Source of the DNA: Candidatus Sumerlaeaceae bacterium
GTDB lineage: Bacteria > Sumerlaeota > Sumerlaeia > Sumerlaeales > Sumerlaeaceae
Length of the DNA: 47,545 nucleotides
Direction: 5' to 3'
Assembly (NCBI GenBank): GCA_026418615.1
Contig: JAOAAY010000026.1
Location: 1-47,545 of the forward strand
Shown piece after piece: positions 40,365 through 47,545 of the stretch. The notes below the pieces were generated by a model. The model was not told the origin of the DNA. It did not search any database and saw nothing but the letters and a program-made list of their open reading frames with translations. Positions within the stretch are counted from its first letter, which is position 1; every line of letters starts with the position of its first letter. Position numbers and translations under genes: made by a program.

Positions 40365-41804
40365 GTGAAAGAGCATTACAGCGAGGAACTGAGCCTGCTG
40401 GAGCAGGCGCATGTGGCCCTCGGTTCGGCCTCCCGGCTCGACGATTTCTACCTGATCCTGGCCAGTCTGCTGGTGGATCCCAACACCTTCGGATTCTCGC
40501 GCGCATATGTGCTGCGTCATGACGAGCGCAACCGGGTTTTTCTGGGGAGGGTGGCGCTGGGGGCGCGCAGCCCGGAGGAACATGAGGTCTTCCGACGAGA
40601 TTTGCTCGATGAGGCGCGAATCCTCAAGGAGCAGATCGAGGCCATCCAGCGCGAGTCGCCCGAACCAGCCGCCGTACAGTCGCTGCTCGACCTGCGCTAT
40701 CACTCGCTCTGGATCCAGTTGCTGCAGGGGCGCGACGAGGGGACCTCGCTGCTGGCGGAGTTTCAGGAGGCGCAGTTCAAACGCGACTCGCTCGATCCCA
40801 ACCATATTCTGGAGCGGACGGCTCGCGCGCCGAGGGCGCTGCTCGTCGAGCCGGGCGATCCGGGTCTGGAGGGGCTTGAGAGTTTCTGCTCGCCGCCGCT
40901 GCTGGCCGGGCGGCTCGTGACGCAGCGCGGTCTGCAGGGCATCCTGATTGCCGACCGGAAATTCGAGTCCGCGCCCGTGGACGACCAAGCCGTGTACCAT
41001 TTCCAGTGGCTCATCAATCACGCCTCGGTGTCGCTGGAAAATGTGGTGCTGGTTTCCGAACTCACCCAGACGACCGAGCGGCTGCGCGAGGTGGACCGGC
41101 TCAAGAGCAACTTTTTGTCCATCGTTTCGCATGAACTGCGGACACCCCTGACCTCGATCGTCGGGTTCGTGCATCTGCTCTCGTCGGGCAAGGCCGGTCC
41201 CCTGACCGAGAGTCAGGCCGACCTGCTGCGCCGCGTGTCGCAGCACTCGGTGCACCTGCAAAGCATGGTCCACGATCTGCTGGAGATAGCCGAGGTCGAA
41301 GCCGGCGGCATGATTGATGTCGAAATCGGCCCTGTGGATCCCTTAAAATGCCTTTACGCGGTCATCCCGAAAATCGAGGCCCGCCACGGCGCCCGCAAGA
41401 CCCGCATCGAGCCGGTCCTCTCCGGACCCGTCCCCCATGTGTTGACCGACGAGGTGGCGCTGGAGCGCATCTTCTTCCATCTCATTGATAACGCCGTCAA
41501 ATTCAGCACGCGCGAGGACAGCCCGGTGACCGTCGAGTTCACGGTGGAAGGCGAAGTGCTTCACATGGCCATCGTGGACCGCGGGATCGGCATCTCGCCG
41601 GAGCATGTTAAGCAAATTTTCAACTATTTCTACCAGGTGGATTTCAAACTCGACCGTTCCTACGGCGGCATGGGCATCGGCCTGACGGTCGCGCGGCTGC
41701 TGCTCGATGCAACTGGAGGCCGCATCGCCGTGGAGAGCGTTCCTGGCGCGGGGAGCCGGTTTACGCTCACCTACCCGCTCGCGGATGTTCATCCCTCCAT
41801 TTGA
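40365..41804 (+). CDS. Sensor histidine kinase, soluble
   Basis: 479 residues. The N-terminal 230 residues form a GAF-like sensor region (SASRLDDFYLILASLLVDPN, FGFSRAYVLRHDE, QGILIADRKFESAPVDDQAV) with no membrane segment. A HisKA domain has phosphoacceptor His256 in FLSIVSHELRTPLTSIVGF. The HATPase domain has FFHLIDNAVKFS, IVDRGIGIS and YGGMGIGLTVARLLL. It starts at GTG 40365, 23 bases after the RsbW-like gene, so it is likely in the same operon. No cognate regulator is adjacent; the double-receiver protein at 18995 is the only response regulator in the window. Confidence 0.93.
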   Translation: MKEHYSEELSLLEQAHVALGSASRLDDFYLILASLLVDPNTFGFSRAYVLRHDERNRVFLGRVALGARSPEEHEVFRRDLLDEARILKEQIEAIQRESPEPAAVQSLLDLRYHSLWIQLLQGRDEGTSLLAEFQEAQFKRDSLDPNHILERTARAPRALLVEPGDPGLEGLESFCSPPLLAGRLVTQRGLQGILIADRKFESAPVDDQAVYHFQWLINHASVSLENVVLVSELTQTTERLREVDRLKSNFLSIVSHELRTPLTSIVGFVHLLSSGKAGPLTESQADLLRRVSQHSVHLQSMVHDLLEIAEVEAGGMIDVEIGPVDPLKCLYAVIPKIEARHGARKTRIEPVLSGPVPHVLTDEVALERIFFHLIDNAVKFSTREDSPVTVEFTVEGEVLHMAIVDRGIGISPEHVKQIFNYFYQVDFKLDRSYGGMGIGLTVARLLLDATGGRIAVESVPGAGSRFTLTYPLADVHPSI

Positions 41805-41848
41805 ACAAGCGGCGCCACGACCGCCGCATCGCCGGATCCTGCCCGATA

Positions 41849-41887
41849 GTTCAATGAGTGAACATTTTGGCCGTTGAATCGTTCAAC
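41849..41887 (+). promoter_or_regulatory. Twin palindromes, candidate MarR operators
   Basis: GTTCAATGAGTGAAC (41849-41863, arms GTTCA/TGAAC) and GTTGAATCGTTCAAC (41873-41887, arms GTTGAA/TTCAAC) are perfect inverted repeats of equal length whose centres are 24 bases apart. They sit just before ATG 41894 of the MarR-containing gene and follow a -10-like GATAGT at 41845. MarR dimers bind palindromes of this size, so autoregulation of the efflux operon is likely. Confidence 0.6.
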
Positions 41888-41893
41888 TGTTGT

Positions 41894-43552
41894 ATGAAGA
41901 TTGATGTGTCGCAACTCGAGGCCCTGAGCACGGTTTTCAACGGTGTCATTGGGCGAATCTTCTTCGCGCCGTCCCCGCCCGACGACAAGACGGTGGCCAT
42001 GACAGGCGCCCAACTGCGGCTGCTGTACCTGCTCGACATGCGCGGGCCGCAGCGGATGACGGAATTGGCGCGGGCAGTCGGAGTGACGCTGCCGGCCGCC
42101 ACGGCCGCGGTTGAGCGCGCCGTGCGCGCCGGGCTGGTGCGCCGCGAGGCGGACGCTTCAGACCGGCGCATTGTCCGCGTGGCTGTCACGCCGGCCGGCC
42201 GTCGCGCCACGGCGCGCATGAAACGCCTCCACGAGGAAAAACTCCGCGCCGTGCTCGAGCGGCTCTCGCCACGGCGGCGGGCGGAACTCGTCCGGTATTT
42301 CGAGCGCATCCACGAAATCCTGTCCACCATTGACCTTTCCGCGCCGAAACGAGGGCGCAAGGCCATGGCTGTCTTCGTGATGCTGGCGGCCTCGCTGGCG
42401 CTTACCGGCTGCCCGCGGGGCGCTGACAAGGTTCCCCTTGAGCGGCGTGCTGCCGCGCCCGCCGTGCAGACCAGCGTGACGGTGACGGCGGTCGAGGTGC
42501 GCGAGCGGCCGCAGTTTGTGCGCGTGACGGGAAGCCTCGTGGCCGAACTCGATTCCGCAGTGGCCTCGCGCGTGGGGGGAATCGTCAAGGAAGTGTTTGT
42601 CGAACCGGGCGATGTTGTGACGGCCGGGGAACCGCTCGTGCAACTGGATCCGACGGATGCGGAAAACGCCCTCGCCGAGGGGCGCGCGTCGGCCGATGAA
42701 ATCGCCGTGCGGCTCGGCCTCGATCCGGCCGCCCCGCCGCAACGCTTTGATCCGGAACAGCAGCCCGAAGTGGTCAGCGCCCGGTCGGAACTGGAACTGG
42801 CTCAAACGAATTTCGAGCGCGACAAAACCTTGGTCGCCAACCGCACGATTTCGCAGTCGGACTTTGACGCCTCGCGCAACCGGTATGAGGCGGCCCGACA
42901 GGCTTACAACCTGCGCCGCCATCAGGCGCTGCAACTGTGGCAGAACTACCGCACGGCCCTGGTGCGGATGGCTACCCTGCGGCAGGCGGTGCTCGACACG
43001 ACGATCACCGCGCCGTTTGCAGGGCTCGTCGCCGAGAAATTGGTCGCCCCGGGCGAGTATGTGGGCAAGGGGCAGCAGGTGGTGCGGCTCGTGGCCGTCA
43101 ATCCGCTGCGCCTTGTGCTTACCGTGCCGGAAAAACAAGTGAGCGCCGTGCGCGAGGGCCAGCCGGTTGAATTTTCCGTCGGGCCGTTTGGCGACCGGGT
43201 CTTTTCGGCTCAGGTGTTGCACATTTCGCCGGTGCTCGATACCCAGTCGCGGGCGCTCAAGGTCGAGGCCGAAGCGGCGAATCCGTCGCTCGAGTTGCGT
43301 CCGGGGTTTTTCGCCACGGCTCGCCTGCTCCTGCCCAAAGAGGCGCCGGGCCTGTGGGTGCCCGCCAGCGCCGTCAAGCGTGCAGCCGATTCGGCCAGTG
43401 TTTATGCTGTGCGCGACGGGATCGCGCGCGAAACCGTGGTGGGCCTCGGCGATCGTGACGGCGACAGGATCGAGGTGCGGTCCGGGCTGGCGGCCGGCGA
43501 CCGGGTGGTCGTCGAGGCCTATCGTGTGACCGACGGGACACGGGTGGAGTAA
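41894..43552 (+). CDS. MarR-family regulator fused in frame to RND efflux adaptor lipoprotein
   Basis: About 552 residues without an internal stop. Residues about 1-155 are a MarR winged-helix domain (MTGAQLRLLYLLDMRGPQRMTELARAV is seen in parts; AATAAVERAVRAGLVRREADASDRRIVRVAVTPAGR is the recognition helix and wing). Next comes KRGRKAMAVFVMLAASLALTG-C, a textbook lipoprotein signal peptide, and then a full HlyD/AcrA-type adaptor: AVASRVGGIVKEVFVEPGDVV, a coiled coil around residues 245-310, ITAPFAGLVAEKLVAPGEYV and a C-terminal beta domain. ATG 42365 with GAGGG about 10 bases upstream could start the adaptor separately, so either a fusion or two nested products is possible. GTG 41858 is an alternative upstream start but falls inside the first palindrome. 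The RND pump follows 3 bases later. Confidence 0.85.
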   Translation: MKIDVSQLEALSTVFNGVIGRIFFAPSPPDDKTVAMTGAQLRLLYLLDMRGPQRMTELARAVGVTLPAATAAVERAVRAGLVRREADASDRRIVRVAVTPAGRRATARMKRLHEEKLRAVLERLSPRRRAELVRYFERIHEILSTIDLSAPKRGRKAMAVFVMLAASLALTGCPRGADKVPLERRAAAPAVQTSVTVTAVEVRERPQFVRVTGSLVAELDSAVASRVGGIVKEVFVEPGDVVTAGEPLVQLDPTDAENALAEGRASADEIAVRLGLDPAAPPQRFDPEQQPEVVSARSELELAQTNFERDKTLVANRTISQSDFDASRNRYEAARQAYNLRRHQALQLWQNYRTALVRMATLRQAVLDTTITAPFAGLVAEKLVAPGEYVGKGQQVVRLVAVNPLRLVLTVPEKQVSAVREGQPVEFSVGPFGDRVFSAQVLHISPVLDTQSRALKVEAEAANPSLELRPGFFATARLLLPKEAPGLWVPASAVKRAADSASVYAVRDGIARETVVGLGDRDGDRIEVRSGLAAGDRVVVEAYRVTDGTRVE

Positions 43553-43555
43553 CCC

Positions 43556-46500
43556 ATGCAGAAACTGGCTGAGATCTGCATTCGGCGCCCGGTCTTCGCG
43601 TCGGTCATCATCCTGCTGCTGGTTGTCATCGGATTTTTCGGATACCTCAATCTGGGGGTGGATCGTTTCCCCCGGGTGGACTTTCCCTTTGTCATTGTCA
43701 CGACCGTGCTGCCCGGCGCTGCGCCGGAGGAGGTCGAGACGGAGATCACCGAGAAGATCGAAGAGGCGGTCAACACCGTCAGCGGCATTGACGAACTGCG
43801 GTCCACCTCGGCCGAGGGCGTGTCGCAGGTGTTCATCCAGTTTGTGCTCGAGAAGCCGGTGGATGTGGCGGCTCAGGAGGTGCGCGACCGCATCAATCGC
43901 ATCCTGCCACTGCTGCCGCGCGACGCGGAACAGCCCGTCGTTCAGAGTCTCGATCTCGACTCGTTTCCGGTGCTGGCGGTGGCGGTCTCGGCGGACGCGC
44001 CCATCAAGGAGATCACGGAATACGCCGACAAGGTGCTGCGGCGGCGCCTCGAATCGGTCAGCGGCGTCGGGCAGGTGTCGGTGTTCGGCGGGCGCAAACG
44101 CCAGATTAATGTTCTCGTGGATCCCTTCAAGTTGCGCGCTCAGGGCCTGACGGTGAACGATGTGGAGCGCGCGCTGCGGGTGGAAAATGTCCAGGTGCCC
44201 GGCGGTACGCTCAGGGGCGGCCCGGAGGAACTCACGCTGCGGACGCTGGGGCGGGTGCGCAGCGTGGAGGAAATCAACAAGATTCCTGTCGCGCGGCGCG
44301 CCGACCACACGATCACAGTGGGCGAAGTAGCCACGGTGGAGGACGGCACCGAGGAGACGCGCAGTTTCGCCATGTACAACGAGGAGCCGGCCGTCCTGCT
44401 CATCGTGCGCAAGCAGTCGGGCACAAACACCGTGGCGGTCGTGAACAGCATCCGCGAGCGAATCGAGGACCTGCGGCCCACCATCCCCGCCGGCTACAAT
44501 GTCCGGATCGTGCAGGACCAGTCGTCGTTCGTCACCAACGCCATCGCGACGGTGCAGGAGCACCTGATTGTGGGCAGCATCCTTGCCGCTGTCGTGGTGT
44601 TCTTTTTCCTTGCCAATGCGCGCACCACGCTCATCGCGGCGGTGGCCATCCCGACCTCCATTATTTCCACCTTCGGCATGATCTGGTTCATGGGCTACAC
44701 GCTCAATGTGATCACGCTGCTGGCGCTGACGCTGTCGGTGGGCATCGTGGTGGACGACGCCATTGTGGTGCTCGAAAACATTTACCGTTACATCGAGGAG
44801 AAGGGTTACCGCCCGTTTGACGCGGCGGTTCACGCGACGCGCGAGATCGGCCTCGCCGTCATGTCCATCACGCTGTCGCTCGTGGCCGTGTTCATGCCCA
44901 TCGCGTTCATGACGGGCATTGTGGGGCGCTACATGAGTTCCTTCGGCGTCACCATGTCGTTCGCCATCCTGGTGAGCCTCCTGGTCAGTTTCACGCTCAC
45001 GCCGATGTTGTCGGCGCGGTTCCTGCGCGCGTCAAACGGGGGCGGCAATGGCGCCGCCGGGCCGGACCAGCCCGCGGCCGCCCGTCTGCCGGCGTCGAAG
45101 GCGCGCGGACTCTACCATCTCATCGAGACAGGCTACATGTGGCTGCTGGAGCGGGCGCTGCGCTGGCGGTGGGTGGTCGTGCTCGTGTGTTTGGGCGCGC
45201 TGGCAACGGTGCCGCCCCTGCTGCAGGCCGTGCCAAAGAACTTCCTGCCGACCGACGATGAGTCGCAGTTTACGATAGCCGTGCGCGCGCCGGAGGGAAC
45301 CTCGCTCGAGGCGACGCGCTCCATCCTGTTGCGCATCGCCCGCGAGGTGCAGGCCATGCAGGGCGTGGACTATACCGTGTCCACCGTGGGCTCGGAAGGC
45401 GAGGGCTCTGTAAACCAAGGTCAGGTCTATGTAGGCCTCGTCCCTGTCGAGCAGCGGCAGTTCAGCCAAAGCCAGATGATGGCCTATGTGCGCGATCAAA
45501 TCCTGCCGCGTTATGCGGGCGAGGGCCTGCGCACGGTGGTCTCCGAGCCGCGCGGCGGCTTCGGCGCCGACCGCAACGCCGATGTCATGTTTGTCATCTC
45601 CGGCCCCGACATCGCGAAACTGGGCGAGTATGCGGACAAAATGGTGAAGGAACTGGCCAAGGTGCCCGGCGCCGTTGATGTGGATTCGTCCCTGATTCTG
45701 GGCAAGCCGCAGTTTGGCGTCGCAGTGGATCGCGCCAAGGCCGCGGAACTGGGCGTGTCGGTCAACGACATTGCCCAATCGCTGCGCACCCTGGTCGCGG
45801 GCACAAAAGTCTCTGACTACAACGAGGGCGGCGAGCAATACGAGGTGCATGTTCGGGCCGACGCCGCCGTGCGCAACGATGTGGACGCGCTGTCGCTCGT
45901 CACGGTGCCGTCGGCGCGGCTGGGCAGCGTGCCGCTGGGCGATGTCGTGGCGTTCGAGCAGGGCGCCGGCCCGTCCGACATCCGCCGCCGCGACCGCAGC
46001 CGCGCCGTCGTCGTCTACGCGGATGTCCTGCCGGGCGGCTCGCAGCAGGCCATCATTGACCGTGCCCGCGAGATCGCCGCCGGCATCCAGATGAGCCCGG
46101 AATACACCACCGGCCTCGCCGGACGCTCGCGCGAACTCGCCAAGAGCGCCCGCGCGTTCTTCACCGTCTTCCTGATGGCGCTCGCCTTCATGTACCTGAT
46201 CATCGCCGCCCAGTTCGAGTCGTGGATCCACCCCGTCACGATCCTCCTCGCGCTGCCGCTCACGGTGCCGTTCGCGCTGGTGTCCGTGTTGCTGGCGGGC
46301 GAGTCGCTCAACATTTTCTCCATGCTCGGCGTGCTCGTGCTCTTTGCCGTCGTAAAGAAAAATTCCATCCTGCAGATTGACCATACGATCCACCTGCGCG
46401 AGGAGGGGCTGGAGCGAACGGCCGCCGTCCTGGCAGCCAACAAGGACCGCCTGCGGCCGATCCTGATGACCACCATTGCCTTCGTCGGCGGCATGTTGCC

Positions 46501-46726
46501 GCTGTTCCTGTCGCAGGGCACCGGCGCGGCCACCAACCACACCATCAGCGCCGTCGTCATCGGCGGCCAGACGCTCTCGCTGCTGCTCACGCTCATCGCG
46601 ACGCCCGTCGCCTACACGCTGTTCGACGACGCGGCCCATAGCCGCCTCTGGCGGTGGCTCGCCCGCGGCCTCGGCGCGCTGGTGTCGCTCCCCGCCCGCC
46701 TCTGGCGCGGTCGCCGCGAGGCGTGA
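43556..46726 (+). CDS. RND multidrug-type efflux transporter, AcrB/HAE1-like
   Basis: 1056 residues, standard RND pump size. The first helix (FASVIILLLVVIGFFGYL) is preceded by the usual I-x-R-P-V-F. Motifs: FPRVDFPFVIVTTVLPGAAPEEVE, GVSQVFIQFVLEKPVDVAAQEVRDRI, helix-4 GIVVDDAIVVLENIYRYIEE with the proton-relay Asp pair, and the second-half motif MLGVLVLFAVVKKNSILQIDH, as in AcrB-type proteins. Its partner adaptor is encoded directly upstream. No TolC-like outer-membrane channel gene follows, so the channel must be encoded elsewhere. The substrate range is unknown; MarR control suggests phenolic or other aromatic inducers. Confidence 0.95.
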   Translation: MQKLAEICIRRPVFASVIILLLVVIGFFGYLNLGVDRFPRVDFPFVIVTTVLPGAAPEEVETEITEKIEEAVNTVSGIDELRSTSAEGVSQVFIQFVLEKPVDVAAQEVRDRINRILPLLPRDAEQPVVQSLDLDSFPVLAVAVSADAPIKEITEYADKVLRRRLESVSGVGQVSVFGGRKRQINVLVDPFKLRAQGLTVNDVERALRVENVQVPGGTLRGGPEELTLRTLGRVRSVEEINKIPVARRADHTITVGEVATVEDGTEETRSFAMYNEEPAVLLIVRKQSGTNTVAVVNSIRERIEDLRPTIPAGYNVRIVQDQSSFVTNAIATVQEHLIVGSILAAVVVFFFLANARTTLIAAVAIPTSIISTFGMIWFMGYTLNVITLLALTLSVGIVVDDAIVVLENIYRYIEEKGYRPFDAAVHATREIGLAVMSITLSLVAVFMPIAFMTGIVGRYMSSFGVTMSFAILVSLLVSFTLTPMLSARFLRASNGGGNGAAGPDQPAAARLPASKARGLYHLIETGYMWLLERALRWRWVVVLVCLGALATVPPLLQAVPKNFLPTDDESQFTIAVRAPEGTSLEATRSILLRIAREVQAMQGVDYTVSTVGSEGEGSVNQGQVYVGLVPVEQRQFSQSQMMAYVRDQILPRYAGEGLRTVVSEPRGGFGADRNADVMFVISGPDIAKLGEYADKMVKELAKVPGAVDVDSSLILGKPQFGVAVDRAKAAELGVSVNDIAQSLRTLVAGTKVSDYNEGGEQYEVHVRADAAVRNDVDALSLVTVPSARLGSVPLGDVVAFEQGAGPSDIRRRDRSRAVVVYADVLPGGSQQAIIDRAREIAAGIQMSPEYTTGLAGRSRELAKSARAFFTVFLMALAFMYLIIAAQFESWIHPVTILLALPLTVPFALVSVLLAGESLNIFSMLGVLVLFAVVKKNSILQIDHTIHLREEGLERTAAVLAANKDRLRPILMTTIAFVGGMLPLFLSQGTGAATNHTISAVVIGGQTLSLLLTLIATPVAYTLFDDAAHSRLWRWLARGLGALVSLPARLWRGRREA

Positions 46727-46747
46727 GGCCGGCCCGGCCGGGCGGCC
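46727..46747. terminator. GC hairpin between convergent genes
   Basis: GGCC-g-GCCC, loop GGCC, GGGC-GGCC: an 8-bp stem with one bulged base, starting directly after the RND stop and ending 2 bases before the stop of the convergent DUF423 gene. It has no T-tract. Confidence 0.45.
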
Positions 46748-46749
46748 GC

Positions 46750-47178
46750 TCAATCGCGCGCGGCCGACGCCGTGGCTATGCTCCGCGCGGCCACCGCAAG
46801 GGCCAACCAGCCGGCCAGGAGCAGCACGCCGCCAACCGGCGTAATGGCGCCAAACCACCGCAGGCCCGTCAGCGCGAGCGCGTAGAGGGTCCCCGAGAAA
46901 ATGACCACGCCGGCCACCCACAACCCGCCGGCCCATCCCACGGCGCACGAAGGCGCCACCCGGGCCAGCGCGCCCGCCGCGACCAGCGCCAGCGCATGGT
47001 ACATTTGGTAGCGCACCCCCGTCTCGAACACAGCCAGCATCTCCGGCTCAAGCCGCGCCTTCAGCCCATGAGCCGCGAACGCCCCCGCCGCAACCCCAAC
47101 AAACCCCAGCACCGCCCCAACCCCCACCAACCAACCAGCAGCGCGCGGGGCGGTCATGCGAAACTTACCCAAACTCAT
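46750..47178 (-). CDS. DUF423 family membrane protein
   Basis: 142 residues with four membrane helices. The DUF423 (YgdD) signatures are present: LGFVGVAAGAFAAHGLK near the N-terminus, VFETGVRYQMYHALALVAAG, VAGVVIFSGTLYALALTG and the C-terminal ITPVGGVLLLAGWLALA. The function is unknown. ATG 47178 is used; ATG 47157 (MTAPRAAG) is equally plausible. It lies 11 bases after the hypothetical gene on the same strand. Confidence 0.92.
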   Translation of the reverse strand: MSLGKFRMTAPRAAGWLVGVGAVLGFVGVAAGAFAAHGLKARLEPEMLAVFETGVRYQMYHALALVAAGALARVAPSCAVGWAGGLWVAGVVIFSGTLYALALTGLRWFGAITPVGGVLLLAGWLALAVAARSIATASAARD

Positions 47179-47189
47179 AGGCCTGCGCT

Positions 47190-47545
47190 TCAGCCCTGTT
47201 GCGGCTCGATTTCGACACTCGCCTCGTCAAATGGCTCCTCGACGGCGTTACGAAGCCATGACGGAGAAAATCCTTCCGTTGATCTCCCCTCCACGACGAT
47301 TGTCACTCTGCGGTCGTCGGACTTGTCGGCGAGGTTGGCGATGGCCGGGAATACCCTAAAGATCTGGTCTCTGGTTGCTGTGAACCTTAGTGTAACGGTG
47401 TGGCGGTTCAAATCGGCCGTCTCCTCGGCCGCAAGAGGAGTCGTGAGCGCGCCCGACGATTGAAACAGTGGCTCCTCCACTTGGTCGGCCGTTTCACATC
47501 CGGTCGAACCAGCCTGAAGCGCCGGGGCAACCACCGCCTTAGGAA
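47190..47545 (-). CDS. Hypothetical protein, N-terminus cut by window edge
   Basis: The frame is open to the right edge; the first in-window start is GTG 47534, giving 114 residues. Near the start, LQAGSTGCETADQ may be the end of a lipoprotein signal peptide (the lipobox is imperfect). The rest is a small alpha/beta domain (NRHTVTLRFTATRDQIFRVF, DRRVTIVVEGRSTEGFSPSW). I do not recognise the family. It is same-strand with DUF423 and may share its transcript. Confidence 0.6.
   Translation of the reverse strand, partial: PKAVVAPALQAGSTGCETADQVEEPLFQSSGALTTPLAAEETADLNRHTVTLRFTATRDQIFRVFPAIANLADKSDDRRVTIVVEGRSTEGFSPSWLRNAVEEPFDEASVEIEPQQG

Noticed and set aside
41802..41850. TTGAAC at 41802 as the -35 box for GATAGT at 41845
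   Set aside because: The spacer would be 37 bases, far outside the usable range.
42158..44833. Minus-strand open frame of about 890 codons opposite the adaptor and pump genes
   Set aside because: Antisense to genes with unmistakable adaptor and RND motifs; its composition (very high His, Arg and Asp) is that of a shadow frame.
45032..46948. Minus-strand open frame of about 640 codons opposite the RND pump
   Set aside because: Same reason: a shadow of a well-supported coding gene.

Overview
The window is about 47.5 kb of gene-dense, GC-rich (roughly 65%) bacterial chromosome. It shows no rRNA, tRNA, CRISPR array, transposase or phage gene. Diderm traits are present: RND efflux, AlgI/AlgJ-type polysaccharide O-acetylation, and many Sec-exported beta-propeller proteins. 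Two pseudopilins of the FTLIELLVVVAVLAILAA type resemble those abundant in candidate phyla such as Sumerlaeota (BRC1), Hydrogenedentota and PVC-like lineages. Sumerlaeota is my best guess, as inference only; a marker-gene tree would be needed.

Layout. 1-494: the tail of a probable hydrogenase maturation protease, then hypA, so a NiFe-hydrogenase locus probably lies to the left. 549-2692: an exported amidase_3-fold protein that has lost its zinc ligands and catalytic Glu, coupled to a GerMN-domain protein. 2707-7579 (minus): pdxJ, yqeY, an exported SagB-like nitroreductase, algI and algJ in one run. 7696-9887: yicC, a small membrane protein and queA. 10005-12553: a C39-like exported protease and two divergent pseudopilins. 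12653-15026: a membrane protein, an exported repeat protein and folP. 15031-20125: 8-oxoguanine-deaminase-like amidohydrolase, P1B-4-type metal ATPase, double-receiver protein. 20343-27899 (minus): a second C39-like exported protein, an orphan AMMECR1 protein and a 1716-residue exported mosaic protein. 28444-31862: alpha/beta hydrolase, nitroreductase, FAD oxidoreductase, and a 490-bp palindrome-bearing gap.

32070-37892 is the most unusual part. A large propeller protein is followed by an 844-bp leader that holds a candidate nested-hairpin RNA and a clear cobalamin riboswitch. Downstream are two translationally coupled exported beta-propeller proteins with the same C-terminal W-x-L-Y-E ending. 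Because a surface beta-propeller (BtuG) captures vitamin B12 in Bacteroides, a B12-capture role is an attractive but untested reading.

37955-41804 is a partner-switching cassette (GAF-SpoIIE phosphatase, STAS antagonist, RsbW-like kinase) with a sensor histidine kinase. 41849-46726 is an RND pump operon in which a MarR repressor and the membrane-fusion adaptor lipoprotein form one uninterrupted reading frame, preceded by twin palindromes that look like MarR operators. The right edge holds a DUF423 membrane protein and a truncated hypothetical gene.
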